Part shown: positions 4,691 through 9,850 of the stretch, piece after piece
Position numbering within the stretch: position 1 is the first letter of the stretch
Layout of the letters: every line of letters starts with the position of its first letter
Source: Methanothrix sp.
GTDB taxonomy: Archaea > Halobacteriota > Methanosarcinia > Methanotrichales > Methanotrichaceae
Reading direction: 5' to 3'
NCBI GenBank assembly: GCA_028688175.1
Contig: JAQTYS010000092.1
Span: 1 to 9,850 of the forward strand
DNA length: 9,850 nt
The notes under the pieces: model-generated
What the model was told of the DNA's origin: nothing
Database searches by the model: none
Seen by the model: only the letters and a program-made list of their open reading frames with translations
Made by a program: the position numbers and the translations under genes

Positions 4691-7600
4691 TCAGCTTGTG
4701 CAGATACCGGTCACAGTGGTGATGTTGTTCTCCTGCATGGTCACGCCCAGGGTGTACTTGGACTGCAGTATCATTGGCTTTCGTAAGGATACTACTATGA
4801 ACTGAGCCTTGGAAGAGATCTTTTTGATCAGTTTAGCTACTCGTTCCACATTGGCTCCATCCAGGAACATATCGATCTCATCCATGGCATAGAAGGGAGC
4901 AGGTCGGTACATCTGAATGGAGAATATGAATGAGAGTGCCGTCAGGCTCTTCTCTCCGCCGGACATGGCCTCCAGGCGGTGCAGGGACTTCCCAGCAGGC
5001 CGGGCCTTGATGGTCATGCCGGCTGCCAGGGGATCTTCTGGATTTTCCAGGACCAGATCACCCTCACCCTTGGAAAGCTCCTGGAAGATCTGCTTGAAGT
5101 TCTTGTTGATCTCGGTGAAGCTGGCCAGGAATGCCTCCCTCTTCATTTGATCGTACTTTTCCAGCTTATCGATGATCGCCTCGCGCTCCTCTGAGAGAGT
5201 GGTCCTTCTCTCTGCCAGGAAGTCGTAGCGCGTCTTGACATGATCATATTCCTGGATAGCCATCATATTCACCGGCTCCAGGTCCCGCATGGCCTGCTCC
5301 AGGGCTTTGATCTTCTCGGCTACAGCCATGCTGTTGGGCGGCTCCTGGGAGGAGTCGACTCCTCGGCTCTCAATTTGTGTGCGAAGATCATTGACTTTGG
5401 AGAGGATGGCATCTCTTGCATAGCTCGTAGCATTCTTGCGGGCCTCAATTCTGTCTCTCTCCCTCTCTGCCTGGTCTATCTCTCTTTGCAGGGCCAGCGT
5501 CTTTTCGAGAAGCTCTCCACGCACTCCCTTCAAGCCGTGCAGCTCTCCTTCAATCTCCGCCTCACGCCCCTGGGATAGGGAAAGCAACTCATTCAGCTCA
5601 ACAATTTGCATAGCTGCTACATCTTTTCTGGCCAGAGCCTCCGCCTTCTGGCCGTCTAATGATTCTCTTCTGGCCGCAATCTCCGCCAGCTTCTCTTTGC
5701 CGCTCTCTTCCCTGATCTTGTCCTTGAGAATTTCGGCATCAATGCCGGTCAGCCTATCTTGCAGACGCTTGATCTCCAGGCTGGCAGCGTCAGCTTTCTT
5801 GTTCAGTCCGGGAATTTCCGAGCCCTTCAGCTCGCTATCCAGTCCGTCGATCTTCTGCTGCACATCGGCCAATGTCTCTTCCGAGATCCTGATATCGCCC
5901 TCCAAAAGGCCAAGCTGCTCCTTAAAGCTGATAGACTCGCCTTCCATGGCCAGCAGACGCTCGCGCTTTTCTAAAATCGACTTATCCAGGCGCGGACGGG
6001 AGGATACAATCTCGTCTATCTGGAAGGTCTTCTTGGATATGACCCGGTTTAACTCCTCCACCTCCCGAGAGAGGCGGGATATCTGCTCTTCTATTCGATC
6101 CAGCTTATCAAGCCTGGTGCTGCGCTCGCTTTCGGCATTGGCGATCTTCTCAGACAGCTCTAGGAGCCGGGTCTTCTCTTCCGCCGCAAACTTCATCTTG
6201 GAACGATAGTGTCCGCCGGTCATGGCTCCTGACTTCTCGACCAAGTCCCCTTCCAATGTGACCATACGATACCGACCCATGAGCGGACGGGCAAAAGTGA
6301 GGCTCTCTACCACCAGAGTATCCCGGAAGACATACCAGAACGCGCCCAGGAACTTGGCATCGAAGTCTACCAGGTTGAGAGCATAATCTACCACACCGGC
6401 ATGATTGGGTCGGGCGGAGAGACTGCCTCTGTCCAGTTTGTTCAAAGGCAAAAAGGTAGCCCGCCCGATCTGTGATCTCTTGAGATACTCAATGGCAGCA
6501 GAGGCATCCAGATCATTGTCGGCCACGATGCTCTGCAGGCGCGCTCCCGCCGCCACCTCGAGAGCCGAAGAGTAGCGCGACGCCACATTACCTAGCTCTG
6601 CTATGGTTCCGTAAAGTCCTTGCAGCATCTGCCTTTTGATAGCCGATCGAATCGCTTCCACCGCCCGGCTGTATCCCGCTTTATCCTCGGCGGCCCTCAT
6701 GCGCCCATCGCTCTTGGCAAACTCTCCCTGCAGCCTTTGCAGCTCTCTTTCCGCCTCGGTGATCTCCCGGCGCAGCCGCAGGCGCCCGCTCTCCAGGTCA
6801 TCCCGGTCCCGCTCCATCTCCATGGCCTTGCTGTTGAAGGCTGCCAGCTCCGCTTTCAGCTTTTCCGTCTCATGATCAAGGCCGGCGAGCTTATCAAGCG
6901 CCTCTTTGATGCCAGAGGAAAGCTCCTCTCTTTCCAGGCCGCCTCGCCTGGTGGCATCCAGCAGCCTGTCCCTCTCCCTAACCAGGTCGCCTAGCTTTGA
7001 TTTGGCCTCCTCACGAATCAGCCGAACGCGAGAGAGCTCATCCCGAAGCCTGGAGAATTTTGCATCCGCCTGGGACAAGCTGGCCATTGCATCTGCCTGC
7101 TCTCCCATCTGATCATCCAGTTCCCCTCGCAGGCTGGCGCCGCGCAGTGCCGCGTCTCTGATCTTTTCTGATAACGATTCCAGCTCGGCTGATAGGCTGC
7201 TCATCTGGATGAAGCAGCTCTTTTGCTGCCCGTCCATCTCAGAGATGGCCTTTTCCGTCATCTCGATGCGGGCGGCCTCACGAGAGATCTCCCCTTTCAG
7301 CTCCTCGATCCTGCGTTTAACAGAGATCTGCTCATCCTCTCCTTTGTGGGTGATCTCCGAGCTTATGGACTGCAGCTTCTCATCAAGTGCCAAGAGCTCT
7401 GTTTTCTTGCTCTCCGATCGCTCCAGAAGCGTCTGATTCTTAACATCAAGAGATTTGATCTCATCATCCAGACCGGCCAGTTCCATTGATGCCTCTTTGA
7501 GCCTGGCCAGAAGCAGAAAAGCCTCCTGTCTGGAAAGCTCCTCCCGGTGCGCCTGGTAGGAGTGAGCACGATCCCGCTCTGCCTTGAGCCTGGCAAGTTG

Positions 7601-8206
7601 GGCGGCAACCTCTTCCAGGATCACATCAACGCGACCGATGCGCTCACGCACCACATCCAGCTCCTCCATAGCCTTCTTCTTCTTCTCATCAAACTCAGCG
7701 ACACCGGCGATCTCATCTATGATCTTTCGGCGCTCTACCGCTGTCATCTCGATGATGCGCGTAACATCACCCTGCATGACTATGTTGTAGCTCTCCGGGG
7801 TTATGCCTGCCTTGGCCAGCAGATCGAGCAATTCCGCCTGGCCGCAGGTCTTTCCATTAAAATAATAAGAAGAAGCATATTTGTCACCTTTGACCTTTAT
7901 CTTCCTGGAGACCTCAATTAGATCCAAATCCAGGGGAAAGAGGCGGCTGGTATTGTCGAGCTTTACGGTAACCTGGGCAAAATCCGGATTCTTGCCGTTA
8001 TCTCCCCGGTAGATAAGATCGGGCAGCCTTTCCGCCCGCATGGCTCGCGAGCTGGAAAGGCAGAGAGCAAAGAGCAGAGCATCAACGATATTGGACTTGC
8101 CGCTACCGTTAGGCCCGGTAACGGTCACAAAATCGTTCTTCAGAGGAACCCGGACGCTCTTGCCGAATGACTTGAAGTTCTTGAGTTCGACCTCTTTAAT
8201 ATGCAA
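4691..8206 (-). CDS. smc: Chromosome segregation protein SMC
   Basis: This is a full-length 1171-residue SMC ATPase, the core of the prokaryotic condensin. The N-terminal head carries Walker A GPNGSGKSN at 31-39 and a Q-loop in NIVMQGDVTR at 141-150. Long coiled coils flank a hinge at about 528-665, which ends in the glycine-rich EKSGAMTGG. The C-terminal head has the ABC signature MSGGEKS at about 1081-1087, Walker B FYAMDEIDMF near 1105-1114, and the late block FIVVSLRKPM. All ATPase motifs look intact and there is no internal break. The start must be TTG at 8206-8204: TAA lies in frame at 8212-8210, and GGAGGT at 8217-8212 is spaced 5 nt from it. scpA follows immediately. It is transcribed away from the secreted-protein gene upstream, after a 161-nt gap. 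Confidence 0.97.
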   Translation of the reverse strand: MHIKEVELKNFKSFGKSVRVPLKNDFVTVTGPNGSGKSNIVDALLFALCLSSSRAMRAERLPDLIYRGDNGKNPDFAQVTVKLDNTSRLFPLDLDLIEVSRKIKVKGDKYASSYYFNGKTCGQAELLDLLAKAGITPESYNIVMQGDVTRIIEMTAVERRKIIDEIAGVAEFDEKKKKAMEELDVVRERIGRVDVILEEVAAQLARLKAERDRAHSYQAHREELSRQEAFLLLARLKEASMELAGLDDEIKSLDVKNQTLLERSESKKTELLALDEKLQSISSEITHKGEDEQISVKRRIEELKGEISREAARIEMTEKAISEMDGQQKSCFIQMSSLSAELESLSEKIRDAALRGASLRGELDDQMGEQADAMASLSQADAKFSRLRDELSRVRLIREEAKSKLGDLVRERDRLLDATRRGGLEREELSSGIKEALDKLAGLDHETEKLKAELAAFNSKAMEMERDRDDLESGRLRLRREITEAERELQRLQGEFAKSDGRMRAAEDKAGYSRAVEAIRSAIKRQMLQGLYGTIAELGNVASRYSSALEVAAGARLQSIVADNDLDASAAIEYLKRSQIGRATFLPLNKLDRGSLSARPNHAGVVDYALNLVDFDAKFLGAFWYVFRDTLVVESLTFARPLMGRYRMVTLEGDLVEKSGAMTGGHYRSKMKFAAEEKTRLLELSEKIANAESERSTRLDKLDRIEEQISRLSREVEELNRVISKKTFQIDEIVSSRPRLDKSILEKRERLLAMEGESISFKEQLGLLEGDIRISEETLADVQQKIDGLDSELKGSEIPGLNKKADAASLEIKRLQDRLTGIDAEILKDKIREESGKEKLAEIAARRESLDGQKAEALARKDVAAMQIVELNELLSLSQGREAEIEGELHGLKGVRGELLEKTLALQREIDQAERERDRIEARKNATSYARDAILSKVNDLRTQIESRGVDSSQEPPNSMAVAEKIKALEQAMRDLEPVNMMAIQEYDHVKTRYDFLAERRTTLSEEREAIIDKLEKYDQMKREAFLASFTEINKNFKQIFQELSKGEGDLVLENPEDPLAAGMTIKARPAGKSLHRLEAMSGGEKSLTALSFIFSIQMYRPAPFYAMDEIDMFLDGANVERVAKLIKKISSKAQFIVVSLRKPMILQSKYTLGVTMQENNITTVTGICTS

Positions 8207-8217
8207 AGGTTACCTCC
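8204..8217 (-). promoter_or_regulatory. Shine-Dalgarno and obligatory TTG start of smc
   Basis: On the minus strand GGAGGT (8217-8212) is followed by a 5-nt spacer and TTG (8206-8204), after which the conserved HIKEVELKNFKSFG begins. An in-frame TAA (8212-8210) overlaps the Shine-Dalgarno and rules out any start further upstream. Confidence 0.85.
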
Positions 8218-8284
8218 GCTTTTATCATTCTTCTTCGCAATCTGCCGTCTTATGGGTGTTGAAAGTTTCGCTCCATTTCCCGCA

Positions 8285-8328
8285 ATACTTTAACTTAAGT
8301 ATGTATTCGAGGAAGTATATATTGCTTT
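8285..8328 (-). promoter_or_regulatory. Probable smc promoter with a dyad near the start site
   Basis: On the minus strand AAAGCA (8328-8323), a BRE-like purine-rich element, is followed by ATATATAC (8322-8315), a plausible TATA box. Transcription would begin near 8293, leaving a leader of about 85 nt before smc. A perfect 6-bp inverted repeat, ATACTT at 8285-8290 and AAGTAT at 8297-8302 on the plus strand, straddles that predicted start and could be an operator. The rest of the 8207-8367 gap shows no gene. Confidence 0.45.
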
Positions 8329-8367
8329 CCCAGTTGAGGCAGATTCTTAGGCTTGGCGGCATCATCT

Positions 8368-9693
8368 CTATCCGCCTGATTCGGTGCAAATAATTTCACC
8401 AGACTCAGGATCTTCAAAACACAAATCCTGTGTTCCCGGACTTTGTGATCCTTTTGCTTCCATTCCACCATTGGATTGAGAGGGCTTTCCAGAAGAGTCT
8501 ATGCAGACGATCTCCCCTGTTATTGGATCTGCATAGCATCCGCCTTCCGAGCCTTCAGAGATATGACCTGGATTCGACTTCTGATCATTCCCCTCTCCAG
8601 ATGTCTTGCCGGAGGAAGAGGATGCAACCACCTGACCGTTACCTACCTCAACCTGCTGGCCGGATTCGAGTATGAAGGAAGCATGATTGCCATCAGTGGG
8701 TTGGACCTGTATAGGGTATTGGTAAGCGTCCACATGGCTCATTCCGCTCGTCGGATCGTAGGCTACGCCAAAGGCGTTCTTGCCCTGTGAAGATAGAATA
8801 ACCGTAGGAGTTTCGATATCCATGGCTACCTGATCATTGATAACCTCGATCCGAATGGGGCCTTGCATAAGCTCCAATTTAATATCCACGAGTGAGCCTG
8901 ATGTAAAGTTAGATTGAGAGATATCAAAAGAAGAGGTGTAGGTTGGGGTCTTCACTTGACAAAATACGCCAAATATCGAAACATAATTAACAAGGTTATA
9001 TTGTATAATAGCTGGCCAATTGGCAAAATCAGTATCTCCGTAAATTAGTTGTATCAATCCTATTTTATATAGGGTCTTTTCACAGATCGCATTGATAACT
9101 GCCTCATCGCTCTTCCCTAGCTCAAATGTAGTTTGTCCACCGGCTTTTAGTGTAGATACACCTTGAGAGCTGGTAATCTCGATCTCTACCTTACCTGCGG
9201 ATATTGGTGTTGATGCCGATCCAAAAGGTAAGGGTGGTGCATTATCAGGTGGGCTAATTGCCTCTTTGTGGCCTGTCCACTGCCAATTTTTGCCCGAATA
9301 ATTCCATCCGGAATACATATTTCCAGTAAAATTAGAGCATTCATTTTCGTTATTTTGCAGTTGAATATTAAATGTCCCTTCTTCTCCATCTAGGGACCAT
9401 TTCCCAATTAAGTTATTTGCGACGTTTCCTGCAAAATATGAATTAAAAATTTTTCCTTCTTTTCCTAAAGTGCCTTTTGCGCCGCACTCATTCATCTGGA
9501 TCGACATATTCATCATGTCAATATGGTCCGTGAGCTCGCCGTTCTCAAAGAGTTGTCTTTCCGTTGTCCATTGACCATCCATATCAGCACAATCGCAGTA
9601 AGGTTTGAATCCTGAGGCAGGATTACATGCCAGAGCCATAAGCAAGATGGGAAAAATTAGCACAACGTATCTCATATCATCAAATTGTTCCAT
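8368..9693 (-). CDS. Secreted protein of unknown function with C-terminal Cys-pair repeats
   Basis: I do not recognise this 441-residue protein. It has a hydrophobic export signal (MRYVVLIFPILLMALACNPA). The Cys after ALA resembles a lipobox but lacks the usual Leu/Val/Ile at -3, so lipid attachment is uncertain. Residues from about 30 to 145 are rich in Trp, Gly and Asn, with GQW, GKW, GTF and W.WTG patterns that suggest a small beta-barrel. The middle, about 165-335, is mostly beta-like with several isolated Cys. A Ser/Gly/Asn-rich linker then leads to two copies of a C-x10-C motif at the very end. Several NxS/T sites fit surface glycosylation. The start may be ATG 9693, overlapping the upstream gene by 14 bp, or ATG 9675 at MRYVVL, which gives a more typical signal peptide. 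Confidence 0.75.
   Translation of the reverse strand: MEQFDDMRYVVLIFPILLMALACNPASGFKPYCDCADMDGQWTTERQLFENGELTDHIDMMNMSIQMNECGAKGTLGKEGKIFNSYFAGNVANNLIGKWSLDGEEGTFNIQLQNNENECSNFTGNMYSGWNYSGKNWQWTGHKEAISPPDNAPPLPFGSASTPISAGKVEIEITSSQGVSTLKAGGQTTFELGKSDEAVINAICEKTLYKIGLIQLIYGDTDFANWPAIIQYNLVNYVSIFGVFCQVKTPTYTSSFDISQSNFTSGSLVDIKLELMQGPIRIEVINDQVAMDIETPTVILSSQGKNAFGVAYDPTSGMSHVDAYQYPIQVQPTDGNHASFILESGQQVEVGNGQVVASSSSGKTSGEGNDQKSNPGHISEGSEGGCYADPITGEIVCIDSSGKPSQSNGGMEAKGSQSPGTQDLCFEDPESGEIICTESGG
8371..8541 (-). repeat. Two copies of a C-x10-C mini-motif in the secreted protein
   Basis: The last 57 residues contain CYADPITGEIVC (Cys 386 and 397) and CFEDPESGEIIC (Cys 425 and 436). Both share the pattern C-aromatic-x-D-P-x2-G-E-I-x-C followed by an acidic Ser/Gly tail, and are separated by about 27 Ser/Gly/Gln-rich residues. 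Each pair is spaced so as to allow a local disulfide or a metal site. Confidence 0.7.
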
Positions 9694-9850
9694 TGCTCTT
9701 TCCCAGAATCACATTGGAGCTGGTGCCGTTTCCTGAGGTTACCCGAATGTCCGTAGATTGATAGTTTTCCTGCACAGAAGCATCCTTGGACCTCTTATTC
9801 ATCAGCTGGTTTATCTGCTGATCAATCTCGGAGATGAGTGAGAAGACCGC
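9680..9850 (-). CDS. C-terminal end of an unrecognised protein (partial, runs off the window)
   Basis: An open frame enters from the right edge and ends at TGA (9682-9680). It encodes 56 residues that begin AVFSLISEIDQQINQLMNKR and end in GNGTSSNVILGKSNGTI. The first part looks like an amphipathic helix, possibly coiled coil. The end is polar with NGT-type glycosylation sites, fitting an extracytoplasmic protein. Its stop overlaps the ATG of the next gene (9693) by 14 bp, which argues that both are cotranscribed. Too little is present to assign a family. Confidence 0.55.
   Translation of the reverse strand, partial: AVFSLISEIDQQINQLMNKRSKDASVQENYQSTDIRVTSGNGTSSNVILGKSNGTI

Noticed and set aside
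4040..4786. Several overlapping plus-strand frames of 109-132 codons
   Set aside because: They are antisense to scpA and the end of smc, both unmistakable, and they show low-complexity Ser- and Leu-rich sequence.
5436..6209. Long plus-strand open frame of 257 codons
   Set aside because: It lies wholly inside smc on the opposite strand and is extremely rich in Ser, Arg and Leu, as expected for the antisense of coiled-coil codons. It has no recognisable domain.
8430..8790. Plus-strand frames of 81 and 104 codons at the end of the secreted-protein gene
   Set aside because: They are antisense to the Cys-repeat protein, whose repeated motif and signal peptide support the minus-strand reading.
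1..9850. CRISPR array, tRNA, rRNA or insertion sequence
   Set aside because: No regularly spaced short repeats, cloverleaf-like sequence, rRNA-like stretch or transposase signature was found on reading either strand.

Overview
The window reads as a chromosomal stretch of an archaeon, most likely a methanogenic euryarchaeon; a Methanothrix/Methanosaeta-like genome is my best guess. The archaeal signs are a stand-alone CTP-dependent riboflavin kinase of the MJ0056 type, an archaeal-type SMC followed directly by its ScpA kleisin, TATA/BRE-like promoter elements, Cache-domain secreted proteins, and VapBC, HicBA and UPF0175 small modules. The genus is inferred from gene style, not from a marker gene.

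Positions 1-2969 are a patchwork of small genes and gene debris on the + strand. After a small helix-turn-helix-like ORF (171-440) comes a wreck of a UPF0175 gene (about 529-676). Next are an AbrB-type VapB antitoxin (777-1043) and a PIN/VapC reading frame that has lost its middle (to 1293). Then come a dead copy of the riboflavin kinase gene (1376-1717), a better-preserved UPF0175 gene (1786-2049), a HicB-HicA pair (2103-2556) and the intact riboflavin kinase ribK (2577-2969). The order UPF0175 / toxin-antitoxin pair / ribK thus occurs twice in a row, once decayed and once largely intact. This suggests a segmental duplication in which the toxin-antitoxin cargo differs between copies.

Positions 2983-3894 encode a secreted protein with two tandem Cache-type domains, starting 13 nt after ribK behind a strong ribosome binding site. 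A short hairpin plus T-run (3914-3935) lies between it and the convergent operon that follows.

Positions 3946-8206, on the - strand, hold smc and then scpA. These are the condensin-like ATPase and kleisin that compact and help segregate the chromosome. They are 7 nt apart, and the smc stop codon forms part of the scpA ribosome binding site. smc can only start at TTG, because an in-frame stop lies just upstream behind a strong Shine-Dalgarno. No scpB is present in the window.

Positions 8368-9850, also on the - strand, hold an unrecognised secreted protein ending in two copies of a small Cys-pair motif, and the C-terminal end of another unrecognised gene that overlaps its start.

I see no insertion sequence, tRNA, rRNA or CRISPR array. 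Nothing here is a clearly new multi-gene system. The most informative part is the decaying duplicated ribK/toxin-antitoxin region.
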